Source: Ruegeria spongiae | GTDB taxonomy: Bacteria > Pseudomonadota > Alphaproteobacteria > Rhodobacterales > Rhodobacteraceae | Reading direction: 5' to 3' | NCBI RefSeq assembly: GCF_023502395.1 | Contig: NZ_JAMFMB010000002.1 | Span: 1 to 64,000, forward strand | Length of the DNA: 64,000 nucleotides | Shown: positions 44,488 through 53,379 of the stretch, one piece after another | Layout: each line of letters opens with the position of its first letter | Numbering within the stretch: the first letter of the stretch is position 1 | Notes under the pieces: model-generated | Database searches by the model: none | The model's input: only the letters and a program-made list of their open reading frames with translations | What the model was told of the DNA's origin: nothing | Made by a program: the position numbers and the translations under genes

Positions 44488-46152
44488 CTATCTGCGCCCA
44501 ACCTGTCGGCAGATCAGGATCACCGGCAATAGCCCCACTGCCACAATGACCAGCGAGGGCACCGCCGCACCCTCCAGCCGTTCGTCCGAGGCCAGCCGAT
44601 AGGCCTGTACCGCCAGCGTATCGAAGTTGAACGGGCGCATGATCAGCGTTGCGGGCAGCTCTTTCATCACGTCAACAAAGACGATCAGCAAGGCCGTCAG
44701 CAGCGAGGGCGTAAGCAGCGGCAGATGTACGCGGCGCAATGTGCCCAGAGGCGATTGGCCCAGCGACCGCGCGGCGGCGTCCATATTCGAATGCACCATG
44801 CTCTGCCCGCCCTCATAGGCACTGAGCGCGGCAGCCAGGAACCGCACCATGTAGGCCGCCACCAGCAACCAGATTGTGCCGGTGACCAGCAACCCGGTCG
44901 AGATATCGAATGTCGCCCGCATCCAGGCGTCCAGCGCGTTGTCGAAGGCGGCGAAGGGCACCATCAGGCCAACTGCGATCACGCCACCCGGCACCGCGTA
45001 TCCGAGTCGCGCCAGATAGGCAGCGCTGGCGCTTTGCCGCCCCGGCTTGACCCGCTTGTAGAACCCGATGCAGGTTGCGGCGGCCACCGTGAGGATCGCG
45101 GCGGCCCCGGCCAGTGTCAGCGAGTTGCGGATGAAGCCCAGATAGCGGCGCGACAGCAGGTCCTGCTCCGACTCCAGCCCCATCTCGACCAGCACCAGCA
45201 CCGGCAGCAGAAATCCGAAGAACACCGGAACCGCGCAGAGCAGAAAGGCGAACAACGCTTTGCCACCTTTCAATTGCGTGGCCGGGCGCGCGGTCTGGCG
45301 CTGGCCAGTCTGGTAGAATTTCGATTTCCCACGCTGCATCCGTTCGCTCACCGCCAGCAGCAGCGCAAAGCCCAGCAAACACAGGGCAAGCTGCGCTGCT
45401 GCAGCCCGGTCGCCCATCGAGAACCAACTGGTGTAGATGCCGGTGGCAAATGTCTGCACCCCGAAATAGGACACCGTGCCAAAATCGGCGATGGTCTCCA
45501 TCACTGCCAGCAACACGCCTCCGGCAATTGCGGGCCGGGCCATGGGCAGCGATACGCGGTAGAACGCCCGCCACGGGCTGGACCCCAGCGCGCGCGCGGC
45601 CAGGAAGGCAGCAGCACTTTGCTGCAGAAACGCAGCGCGCGCCAGCAGGTAGACATATGGGTACAGCACCAGGATCAGCATGATCGCTGCACCCTCGGTC
45701 GAGCGGATCTCGGGGAACCAGTAGTCGCGCGGCCCCCAGCCGGTCACCTGCCTGAGCGTGGTCTGCACGATGCCGGGATGATCCAGAATGAACGTATAGG
45801 CATAGGCCAGCACATAGGCCGGAAAGGCCAATGGCAGCACCAGCGCAACTTCCAGCAGGCGCACACCGGGAAACCGTGTCATGGTCACCAGCCATGCGGC
45901 CCCGACGCCAAGGCAGAACGTGCCGACCGCCACGAGGGCGACCAGCAACACCGTAGTTCCCAAATACCGGGGCAAGACCGTTCCGGCCAGATGCGTGACT
46001 GTGTCGGTGCCGCCGGTCAGGGCAGCCAGCACCACCGCCAGCATCGGCAACAGACATGCCGCAGCGATACCATAGGACAAAAAGCCCAATAGCCTTGTGC
46101 CCCGCGCATGGCGGTGCCGAGAGCCATCTTCCGAATATTCGATGTCTGCCAT
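44488..46152 (-). CDS. Ferric iron ABC transporter permease (FbpB-like)
   Basis: 554-residue membrane permease with twelve or so spans in two halves, each with an ABC transporter EAA-like loop (ARALGSSPWRAFYRVSLPMARPA and AARSLGQSPLGTLRRVHLPLLTP). The fused two-halved form is typical of FbpB and sulfate/thiamine permease relatives. Probably works with the FbpA-like protein at 42.4 kb despite the opposite strand. The cognate ATPase is outside the window. Overlap-free, 84 bases after the ligase gene. Confidence 0.85.
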   Translation of the reverse strand: MADIEYSEDGSRHRHARGTRLLGFLSYGIAAACLLPMLAVVLAALTGGTDTVTHLAGTVLPRYLGTTVLLVALVAVGTFCLGVGAAWLVTMTRFPGVRLLEVALVLPLAFPAYVLAYAYTFILDHPGIVQTTLRQVTGWGPRDYWFPEIRSTEGAAIMLILVLYPYVYLLARAAFLQQSAAAFLAARALGSSPWRAFYRVSLPMARPAIAGGVLLAVMETIADFGTVSYFGVQTFATGIYTSWFSMGDRAAAAQLALCLLGFALLLAVSERMQRGKSKFYQTGQRQTARPATQLKGGKALFAFLLCAVPVFFGFLLPVLVLVEMGLESEQDLLSRRYLGFIRNSLTLAGAAAILTVAAATCIGFYKRVKPGRQSASAAYLARLGYAVPGGVIAVGLMVPFAAFDNALDAWMRATFDISTGLLVTGTIWLLVAAYMVRFLAAALSAYEGGQSMVHSNMDAAARSLGQSPLGTLRRVHLPLLTPSLLTALLIVFVDVMKELPATLIMRPFNFDTLAVQAYRLASDERLEGAAVPSLVIVAVGLLPVILICRQVGRR

Positions 46153-46236
46153 GTGGTCCGGTCAACAAAGAGGGCGCGCGCCGAAAGACGCCCCGCTTCT
46201 ATTGGTCAAAATGGCGCAAAACGCCAGAGCGAATGC

Positions 46237-47454
46237 TCAGTCGTAGTTGCGCTGGTCCTCGATCACCAAGCCGTCACGGGGCAGGGAACCGGGCGTGACC
46301 ACTTCGATCGCGCCTTTGAGTTTCAGAACCTCGGCCACCGATTTCGCATAGGCGCGGTCATCGCCCCCGGCGCTTTCGATCTGCACCGTCATCACGTCCA
46401 TCTCGCCCTGCCGAGCGGCAATTACCCTTGCCTTGACGATCTCGTCATGTTTTTCGACCAGTGCTGCCACCTGTTCGGGCCGCACGAACATGCCCTTGAT
46501 CTTGGTGGTCTGATCGGCGCGGCCCATCCAGCCCTTGATACGCAGATTGGTGCGTCCGCAGGGGCTGATGCCGGGCATCACCGCGCTCAGATCGCCGGTG
46601 GCGAAGCGGATCAGCGGGTAATCCGGGTTCAGCGTGGTCACCACCACTTCGCCCACGTCACCGGGGGCGACGGGTGTGCCGGTGCCAGGTGTGACAATCT
46701 CGACGATCACATGTTCGTCGATGATCATCCCCTCCATCGCCGCGCTTTCATAGGCGATATTGCCCAGATCGGCGGTGGCGTAACATTGCAGGCAGGCGAT
46801 GCCGCGGTCCTTGTATTCCTGCCGCAGGCTCGGGAACAGTGCGCCACCACCAACTGCCGCCTTGGTAAAATTGAGCGTGACGCCCATCTCCTCCGCCTTG
46901 TCGAGGATGATCTTCAGATAGTCCGGCGTGCCCGCATAGGCCGTACAGCCGATATCGCGCGCGGCTGTCACCTGCAGCTCGGTCTGGCCGGTGCCCGCAG
47001 GCAACACGACAGCGCCGACAGCGCGCGCTCCGCTTTCAAAAATCATGCCAGCGGGCGTGAGGTGATAGCCAAAGCAGTTCTGGACGATATCGCCTTGTCC
47101 GATTCCCAGCGCATGCAGGAACCGCCCCATCCGCCACCAGTCATGTCCGGTGCCGCCCGGTTCATAAACCGGCCCGGGGGACTGGAAGACATGATGAAAC
47201 CCGCTGGCTGGTTTCACCGTAAACCCGCCAAACGGGCGTTGCTCTGCCTGCGCTTTTGTCAGGTCGGATTTACGCAGGACCGGCAGCGCGGCCAGCTCTT
47301 CGATCCCGGTGATCGCCTGTGCGTCGACATCCGCAAGCTGAGCCGCATATCCCGACGCTTTCTGAGCATGCGCGATCTGTTGCGGCAGCGCCCGTGCCAG
47401 ATCGGCGGCGCGCTGGTCTGCTGAGCGGGTTTCCAGGTCGTCAAAATGTGTCAT
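46237..47454 (-). CDS. Phenylacetate-CoA ligase-like AMP-forming enzyme
   Basis: 405-residue adenylate-forming ligase of the PaaK-like group. The N-terminal PaaK motif PGPVYEPGG and the HLTPAGMIFESGARAVGAVVLP segment are typical, with the ATP site CYATADLGNIAYE and the C-terminal mini-domain (RIKGWMGRADQTTKIKGMFVRP). It likely activates an aromatic or other carboxylic acid as CoA thioester. The ATG at 47454 has GAGGGA ahead. It is the last gene of the liv-type operon. Confidence 0.82.
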   Translation of the reverse strand: MTHFDDLETRSADQRAADLARALPQQIAHAQKASGYAAQLADVDAQAITGIEELAALPVLRKSDLTKAQAEQRPFGGFTVKPASGFHHVFQSPGPVYEPGGTGHDWWRMGRFLHALGIGQGDIVQNCFGYHLTPAGMIFESGARAVGAVVLPAGTGQTELQVTAARDIGCTAYAGTPDYLKIILDKAEEMGVTLNFTKAAVGGGALFPSLRQEYKDRGIACLQCYATADLGNIAYESAAMEGMIIDEHVIVEIVTPGTGTPVAPGDVGEVVVTTLNPDYPLIRFATGDLSAVMPGISPCGRTNLRIKGWMGRADQTTKIKGMFVRPEQVAALVEKHDEIVKARVIAARQGEMDVMTVQIESAGGDDRAYAKSVAEVLKLKGAIEVVTPGSLPRDGLVIEDQRNYD

Positions 47455-47468
47455 GGTCTGATCCCTCA

Positions 47469-48305
47469 TCAGCTCAGCCACCGCTTGCGACGACGGTAGG
47501 AGCGCACATCGCGAAAGCTCTTGCGCCCTTCCTCGGACATGCCGAGATAGAATTCCTTGACGTCGGGGTTTTCGCGCAGCTCCGCTGCCGGGCCGTCCAT
47601 CACCACCCGGCCGGATTCCAGAATATAGCCGTAATGGGCAAAGCGTAGAGCCACATTTGTGTTCTGTTCGGCCAGCAGAAACGACACGCCCTCTTGTTCG
47701 TTGAGGTCCTTCACGATGCCGAAAATCTCTTCGACCAGTTGCGGCGCCAATCCCATCGAGGGTTCGTCCAGCAGGATGGTCTCGGGCTTCGACATCAGCG
47801 CGCGGCCAATCGCGACCATCTGCTGCTCACCCCCCGAGGTGTAGCCCGCCTGACTTTTGCGGCGCTCTTTCAGGCGGGGGAAATAAGTATAGACCAGCTC
47901 AAGGTCCTGCATCATCTGGGTCTTGCCGGCTTTGCGGGTGTAATAGCCGGTCAGCAGGTTTTCCTCGACCGTCAGATGTTCGAAACAATGGCGACCTTCC
48001 ATCACCTGAATGACGCCGCGCCGCACCAGATCGGCGGGGTCCGAGCCGTGCACCACATTGCCACGATATTTGATCGAGCCTTTGGTGACCTCGCCGCGTT
48101 CAGAATGCAGCAGGTTGGAAATCGCCTTGAGTGTTGTCGTCTTGCCCGCCCCGTTGCCGCCCAGCAGCGCGGTGATCCCACCCTTGGGGACATTCAGGCT
48201 GACGCCTTTCAGCACGAGGATCACGTGATTGTAGATCACTTCGATATTGTTGACCTCAAGCAGGGTCTCGGTCTGCACCTCGGTCTGTGTCGCTGTATCC
48301 AGCAT
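47469..48305 (-). CDS. livF: Branched-chain-type ABC transporter ATPase (LivF-like)
   Basis: 278-residue ABC ATPase. Walker A is GGNGAGKTTT, signature is YTSGGEQQMVAIGRAL, Walker B is ILLDEPSMGLAPQLVEEIFG and the H-loop is LLAEQN. LivF-specific MEGRHCFEHLTVEENLL is present. Its C-terminal extension (SFRDVRSYRRRKRWLS) is longer than usual. It pairs with the LivG-like gene at 52.5 kb. The stop is 15 bases ahead of the ligase start. Confidence 0.9.
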   Translation of the reverse strand: MLDTATQTEVQTETLLEVNNIEVIYNHVILVLKGVSLNVPKGGITALLGGNGAGKTTTLKAISNLLHSERGEVTKGSIKYRGNVVHGSDPADLVRRGVIQVMEGRHCFEHLTVEENLLTGYYTRKAGKTQMMQDLELVYTYFPRLKERRKSQAGYTSGGEQQMVAIGRALMSKPETILLDEPSMGLAPQLVEEIFGIVKDLNEQEGVSFLLAEQNTNVALRFAHYGYILESGRVVMDGPAAELRENPDVKEFYLGMSEEGRKSFRDVRSYRRRKRWLS

Positions 48306-48381
48306 CAGAGCGTCCTCATGCGATTATCGGGTCTTCAGGCGGTTGGGAAAGGTGCGGCGGCGGACCGCCGCACCAGTTGGT

Positions 48382-49662
48382 TCAACAGTTCGGGTCGATC
48401 TTGTTTTCGCCCGCATAGGCACTGGAATCTTCGTCGACCAGCGGGTTGATGACGTCGTCATCCGTCGGCTGGAAATCTGAAATAACCGACCAAGTCTTGT
48501 CTGTTGCACTCCATTGCGCAACACCGACGAGACCAGGGCCGCCGTGGTTTTCACAGCTGACTTTGAACTCAGGACCAAAACCTGACATTCCCAGATCAGC
48601 CATCTTGGCTTCGGTGATATCCAGAGCCTCCATGCCGTCGCGCATCTGGCCAGAAGTGATCTCTGCTGTGCCGTGGATTTCTTGGGCAGTGCGGGCCGCT
48701 TCTGCTGCCAACATCGCCGCATAGAGGCCGCGATTATACTGAACAGACCCTAGTTGGTCGCCTGCACCAGCGGCCTTGCCGGTGTCCACAACATATTTTT
48801 TGAGATCATCGTAAATCGGATAGTCGCTGCCTAATCCGGTAAAGGTCAACGCTTTGTATCCGTCTGCTTTGTCACCTGCGGGTGTGACGTCATGTTCCGC
48901 GCCGGACCACCAAACGCCGATAAAGTTCTCCATCGGGAAGCGGATATTGGCAGCTTCCTGAACCGCAGCCTGGTTCATCACGCCCCAGCCCCAAAGAACA
49001 ACATAATCGGGCTTGTCGCGTCGGATTTGCAGCCACTGCGATTTCTGCTCCTGACCTGGTGAGTCGACGGGTAGCAGGACCAACTCAAAACCGTGTTTCT
49101 TGGCCAGTTCTTCCAACGTGCGGATCGGTTCCTTGCCATAGGCCGAGTTATGGTAGACCAGCGCGATCTTCTTGCCGTTCAGGTCGCCACCATTCTCACC
49201 CAGAAGGTAGTTCACCGCGCCGGACGCGCCGTTCCAATAGTTTGCAGGATAATTGAAGACATGACTGAACACATCGCCATTCTTGGCAGAGGTCCGGCCA
49301 TAGCCCATTGAATGGATAGGGATGTCGTCTGCGGTGGCTTTGGGAATCAACTGGTAGGTTATGCCCGTTGATAGCGGCTGATAGACCAACGCGCCCTCGC
49401 CCTTGGTCGCCTCGTAGCATTCAACACCTTTTTCGGTGTTATAACCGGTTTCGCATTCGGGCACCCGAGTCTTGACCCCGCCAATGCCTCCGTCACGCTC
49501 GTTCAGCAGGGTGAAGTAATCGGCATAGCCATCAGCAAAGGGAATGCCGCCTGCCGCAAAGGGTCCGGTTCGATAGCTGAGCGACGGAAAGACAAGATCC
49601 GCCATGGCCGGTCCGGCGGCCATCATGGCGCCAAGTGCCAATGTGGTGAGTTTGGTTTTCAT
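48382..49662 (-). CDS. livK: ABC transporter substrate-binding protein (LivK-like)
   Basis: 426-residue periplasmic binding protein with signal peptide ending near PAMA. The type I Peripla_BP fold shows in the FPSLSYRTGPFAAGGIPFADGY segment and ALVYHNSAYGKEP. Length and sequence lie closer to aromatic- or amide-binding members than LivJ; the ligand is not readable. A strong RNA hairpin pair lies before it, which may raise its expression relative to the permease genes. It follows livM after 93 bases. Confidence 0.85.
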   Translation of the reverse strand: MKTKLTTLALGAMMAAGPAMADLVFPSLSYRTGPFAAGGIPFADGYADYFTLLNERDGGIGGVKTRVPECETGYNTEKGVECYEATKGEGALVYQPLSTGITYQLIPKATADDIPIHSMGYGRTSAKNGDVFSHVFNYPANYWNGASGAVNYLLGENGGDLNGKKIALVYHNSAYGKEPIRTLEELAKKHGFELVLLPVDSPGQEQKSQWLQIRRDKPDYVVLWGWGVMNQAAVQEAANIRFPMENFIGVWWSGAEHDVTPAGDKADGYKALTFTGLGSDYPIYDDLKKYVVDTGKAAGAGDQLGSVQYNRGLYAAMLAAEAARTAQEIHGTAEITSGQMRDGMEALDITEAKMADLGMSGFGPEFKVSCENHGGPGLVGVAQWSATDKTWSVISDFQPTDDDVINPLVDEDSSAYAGENKIDPNC

Positions 49663-49700
49663 CGGTTGGTTTCCTCCCTGGTATTGTCCGATGTTTCTGC

Positions 49701-49748
49701 GCCCCGGTTCCGGTCGGGGCCATCCGTGGGGCGGGGCCCGCACCCCGC
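49701..49748 (-). other. Tandem hairpins between livM and livK-like genes
   Basis: GCCCCG/CGGGGC (49701-49720) and GCGGGG/CCCCGC (49731-49748) are two GC-rich stem-loops in the operon gap. They may act as an mRNA processing or stabilising site that raises binding protein yield. Confidence 0.6.
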
Positions 49749-49755
49749 CATCGTA

Positions 49756-50832
49756 TCAATGCGGGAACGGCCACAGCCGCAGTTTCTCTTTCGCCACGCG
49801 CCAGAGCTGCGCCAGCCCGTGCGGCTCGAGGATCAGGAACAGGATGATCAGCGCGCCCACGATGACCAGCTGCAAATGCGCCACGATGTCGGTGGGCCAG
49901 CCCAGCATGTCGGCGCCCACAACTTTCAGCACCACGGGCAGCAGCACAAGGAAGGCAGCCCCCGCGAAAGAGCCAAAAATAGACCCTAAACCGCCGATAA
50001 TGACCATGAAGAGCACCAGAAACGATTTCTGGATGCCAAAGACCTCACCCACCTCGACCGCGCCAAGATAGATCGCGAAGAACAGCGCGCCCGAGATGCC
50101 GACGAAGAACGAACTGACGGCAAAGGCGGACAGCTTGGCCTTGAGCGGGTTCACCCCGATGATCTCGGCCGCGATGTCCATATCCCGGATCGCCATCCAT
50201 GTGCGACCGACCGTACCGCGCGTCAGATTGCGCGCGATCAGCGCACAGATGCTCAGGAAGATCAGGCAGAACAGATAGGTGGCCCAGGCCGGTGCATTGG
50301 GACCGGTGATAATGATGCCGAACACATCACGCTCCGGAGAATTGATCTGCCCGGACGCCGAGTAGTTGTAGAACCACGGCACCCGGTTGAAGAGCCAGAC
50401 AAGAAAGAACTGCGCGGCCAGCGTGGCCACCGCCAGATAGAACCCTTTGATCCGCAGGGATGGCAGGCCAAACAACACGCCCACCACAGCGGTGATCCCG
50501 CCCGCCAGCAGAACATGGATGAACATGCTGACATCCGGGAAGGCGGTCATCAGTTTGTAGCAGGCATAAGCCCCCACCGCCATGAACCCACCGGTGCCCA
50601 GGCTGACCTGCCCGCAATAGCCGGTGAGGATGTTCAGCCCGATCGCCGCAATCGCATAGATCAGGAAGGGCAGCAGGATCGCGTTCGCCCAATAGTCGTT
50701 GATCAGGAACGGCACCACGCCAAAAGCCACGGCCAGAACCACATAATACCTGTAGCGGTCAAAGCGAATGGGAAAGGTCTGGCTGTCTTGGCTGTAGGAG
50801 ACTTTGAAATCGCCAGCTTCACGATAAAACAT
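49756..50832 (-). CDS. livM: Branched-chain-type ABC permease (LivM-like)
   Basis: 358-residue permease with about ten spans. The family segment GYCGQVSLGTGGFMAVGAYACY and the EAA-like RTWMAIRDMDIAAEIIGVNPLKAKLSAF are present. It pairs with LivH-like protein. The N-terminus is longer by about 20 residues than typical. It starts 3 bases after the small membrane gene's stop. Confidence 0.9.
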   Translation of the reverse strand: MFYREAGDFKVSYSQDSQTFPIRFDRYRYYVVLAVAFGVVPFLINDYWANAILLPFLIYAIAAIGLNILTGYCGQVSLGTGGFMAVGAYACYKLMTAFPDVSMFIHVLLAGGITAVVGVLFGLPSLRIKGFYLAVATLAAQFFLVWLFNRVPWFYNYSASGQINSPERDVFGIIITGPNAPAWATYLFCLIFLSICALIARNLTRGTVGRTWMAIRDMDIAAEIIGVNPLKAKLSAFAVSSFFVGISGALFFAIYLGAVEVGEVFGIQKSFLVLFMVIIGGLGSIFGSFAGAAFLVLLPVVLKVVGADMLGWPTDIVAHLQLVIVGALIILFLILEPHGLAQLWRVAKEKLRLWPFPH

Positions 50833-50835
50833 GAC

Positions 50836-51078
50836 TTACTTTCCCCATTCCTGCTGTGCCTTCTCACGGGCAGCGGCGTCCAATCGGCTGGTTCTTCTGG
50901 CGCGCCCGCGTGCAAGTTTCACATAGGCGGCAATGCCGGTGACCAGCCCGGCAAGGGCCAGAATTGCGGCGATCACCAATTGAGCGGTGGTCAGATCTTG
51001 CGACGTGAGCGCGATATAGCCAAAGGCCCAGAACCCGGCCCAGGCAATGACATTGATGAGGGCGATCAGCTTTTTCAT
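50836..51078 (-). CDS. Small two-span membrane protein
   Basis: 80-residue protein with two membrane spans (LINVIAWAGFWAFGYIAL and LVIAAILALAGLVTGIAAYV) and a basic C-terminal tail (ARGRARRTSRLD). Not recognised. It overlaps the preceding VOC gene by 4 bases (ATGA) and precedes livM, so it is part of the transporter operon. It could be an accessory transporter subunit. Confidence 0.6.
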   Translation of the reverse strand: MKKLIALINVIAWAGFWAFGYIALTSQDLTTAQLVIAAILALAGLVTGIAAYVKLARGRARRTSRLDAAAREKAQQEWGK

Positions 51079-51461
51079 CCGGGCTCTCCGTTGAACGTGG
51101 CGGCCTCTCCGGGCCAGTCATCACCTTGCGGGTTCACCAGACAGAATCTGTGCCCGGTGGGGGCCTCCATCACGATCCATGTGCGTACCCGCGCCACCTC
51201 GCGCGCGCCCAGAGCTGTAAGCCGCGCGCATTCCGCCTCGAGATCGTCGGTTTCGATGTCCAGATGCACGCGCGGCTCATGATCCACTGCCTGCAGCAAC
51301 ACTTTCGGATAGTCCTGCTGCCCATCAAACGAGGCGTATTTGCCGCGCTCATCCAGCTTGGCCTCTTTGCCAAGCATCGCCGACCAGAACCCGGTGGCCT
51401 CGGACAGGTCATCGGTCTTGCAGTCAATGCAGATCACGCCGATACGGGATTTGTGGGCCAT
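51075..51461 (-). CDS. VOC-family protein (glyoxalase-like)
   Basis: 128-residue vicinal oxygen chelate fold protein. GVICIDCKTDDLSEATGFWSAMLG is the typical N-terminal strand/helix, with metal-ligand candidates His in DHEPRVHLDIET and PTGHRFCLVNPQGD. ATG at 51461 has GAGAGG about 8 bases ahead; an alternative ATG at 51467 overlaps the livH stop. It may act on the imported compound or protect the operon's chemistry. Function unproven. Confidence 0.78.
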   Translation of the reverse strand: MAHKSRIGVICIDCKTDDLSEATGFWSAMLGKEAKLDERGKYASFDGQQDYPKVLLQAVDHEPRVHLDIETDDLEAECARLTALGAREVARVRTWIVMEAPTGHRFCLVNPQGDDWPGEAATFNGEPG

Positions 51462-51463
51462 GT

Positions 51464-52450
51464 TCATACCCTCTCGATGATTTTTTCGCCAAACAGGCCC
51501 TGCGGCCGGAAGACGAGGAAGATCAGTGCCAACACATAGGCGAACCAGTTCTCGGTGGCACCACCCACCAGCGGGCCGATGGCAAATTCGAACAGCTTCT
51601 CGCCCACACCGATGATCAGCCCGCCAACGATCGCACCGGGAATCGAGGTAAACCCGCCCAGCATCAGCACCGGCAACGCCTTGAGCGCGATGAGGCTCAG
51701 CGAGAATTGCACGCCCGATTTGGTCCCCCACATGATGCCCGCCACCAGCGCGACAAACCCTGCAACCGACCAGACCATGACCCAGATGAAGTTGAGCGAG
51801 ATACCCACCGACAGCGCCGCCTGATGGTCGTCGGCCACGGCGCGCATGGCGCGACCCTGCTTGGTGTATTGGCTGAACGCCACCAAAGCGATCACCAGCA
51901 ACGCGGCCACGATGGTCGCGACAATGTCGAGATTGTCGATAAAGAAGCCGTAGCCGAAGATGTTGAGCGTGGTTTCATCAATCCACAGGTTGATCCCCTG
52001 CGGCAGACCCACATCGAGCGATTTGATCTCGGACCCCCACATCAAGTCGGCGACACCTTCCAGGAAATAAGCCAGACCGATCGTGGCCATGAACAGGATG
52101 ATCGGTTCCTGATTGACCAGATGGCGCATCACGAATTGCTGGACGCACCAGGCCAGCAAAACCATCACCGCCATGGTCAGCAGGATCGCGATGACCGCAG
52201 GCACCTGCCAGCCGAATTGGGTGATATGGGAGCCGAATATCGCGTTGATCAGGTGGCTGAACGGTACCTGACCGTTCATTATTCCCACCAGCGTCATCGC
52301 CGCAAACAGCGCCATGACCCCTTGTGCATAGTTGAAAATGCCCGAGGCCTTGAAAATCAACACAAAACCCAGCGCGACCAGCGCATAAAGCACCCCGGCC
52401 ATCAGCCCGTTGAGGATCACCTCCATCGCATAGACAAGTTGTTCAGACAT
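51464..52450 (-). CDS. livH: Branched-chain-type ABC permease (LivH-like)
   Basis: 328-residue permease with about eight spans. Segment GVLYALVALGFVLIFKASGIFNYAQGVM and the EAA-like RAMRAVADDHQAALSVGI are typical. It forms the pore with LivM-like protein. GAGGGG precedes the ATG at 52450. Its stop overlaps the VOC start region. Confidence 0.92.
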   Translation of the reverse strand: MSEQLVYAMEVILNGLMAGVLYALVALGFVLIFKASGIFNYAQGVMALFAAMTLVGIMNGQVPFSHLINAIFGSHITQFGWQVPAVIAILLTMAVMVLLAWCVQQFVMRHLVNQEPIILFMATIGLAYFLEGVADLMWGSEIKSLDVGLPQGINLWIDETTLNIFGYGFFIDNLDIVATIVAALLVIALVAFSQYTKQGRAMRAVADDHQAALSVGISLNFIWVMVWSVAGFVALVAGIMWGTKSGVQFSLSLIALKALPVLMLGGFTSIPGAIVGGLIIGVGEKLFEFAIGPLVGGATENWFAYVLALIFLVFRPQGLFGEKIIERV

Positions 52451-52479
52451 GCCAGTTCCCCTCAAATCTCGCGTGGCGC

Positions 52480-53298
52480 TCAGTCATGGCTCACCCCCAG
52501 ATAGGCATCGATAACCTCCTGATTGCCGCGCACCTCATTGGGTGTGCCGTCGCCGATCTTCTTGCCGTAATCCATGACGACGACCCGGTCGCTCAGGTCC
52601 ATTACAACACCCATATCGTGTTCGATCAGCGCGATGGTGGTGCCGAACTCGTCATTCACGTCCAAAATGAATCGGGACATGTCCTCTTTCTCTTCGACAT
52701 TCATCCCTGCCATCGGCTCATCCAACAGCAAGAGCTTCGGCTCAGCCGCCAGCGCACGGGCCAGTTCGACCCGCTTCTTCAAGCCGTATGGCAGCCGGGC
52801 AACTGGCGTCTTGCGGATGTGTTGGATCTCCAGAAAGTCGATGATCCGCTCAACCGCAGCCCGGTTCTCGGTCTCTTCCGCTTCGGCGCGACCCTTCCAG
52901 AACGCCTGTTGAAAGATGTTTGTTTTCATGAAGTTGAGCCGCCCGGTCATCACGTTGTCCAGCACGCTCATACCTTCGAACAGGGCGATGTTCTGAAAGG
53001 TACGGGCAATGCCCTGGCGGGCCACCTCATAAGGTTTCATTGGCGGGCGCTTGGTCCCCCGGAACCAAACCTCTCCCTCCTGCGGGATATAAAACCCCGA
53101 TATCACGTTCAGCATCGAGGATTTGCCAGCCCCGTTCGGGCCGATAATGGCCCGAATCTCGCCCTCGCGAATATCGAAAGAGATATCCTTGATCGCCACC
53201 ACTCCGCCAAAGCGCAGGGTGATGTTGCGCATCTCCATCACCACGCCGCCGATCTTGCGGCCATCTTCGGTGACATATCCGTCCGAGGTATCAAGCAT
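52480..53298 (-). CDS. livG: Branched-chain-type ABC transporter ATPase (LivG-like)
   Basis: 272-residue ABC ATPase. Walker A is GPNGAGKSSM, and Walker B is LLLLDEPMAGMNVEEKED. The signature region is altered: PYGLKKRVELARALA replaces the LSGGQ-type, so LPYGLKKR is the signature as usual in LivG relatives. It pairs with the LivF-like ATPase. It follows the acyl-CoA synthetase gene by 81 bases. Confidence 0.9.
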   Translation of the reverse strand: MLDTSDGYVTEDGRKIGGVVMEMRNITLRFGGVVAIKDISFDIREGEIRAIIGPNGAGKSSMLNVISGFYIPQEGEVWFRGTKRPPMKPYEVARQGIARTFQNIALFEGMSVLDNVMTGRLNFMKTNIFQQAFWKGRAEAEETENRAAVERIIDFLEIQHIRKTPVARLPYGLKKRVELARALAAEPKLLLLDEPMAGMNVEEKEDMSRFILDVNDEFGTTIALIEHDMGVVMDLSDRVVVMDYGKKIGDGTPNEVRGNQEVIDAYLGVSHD

Positions 53299-53379
53299 GG
53301 GCCGACCCTTCGCTAATCAATTCAATACGGGATGGCGGGCGGGGCGATGGCCGAAGGCCGAGCGGTGAACGAAATCCCA

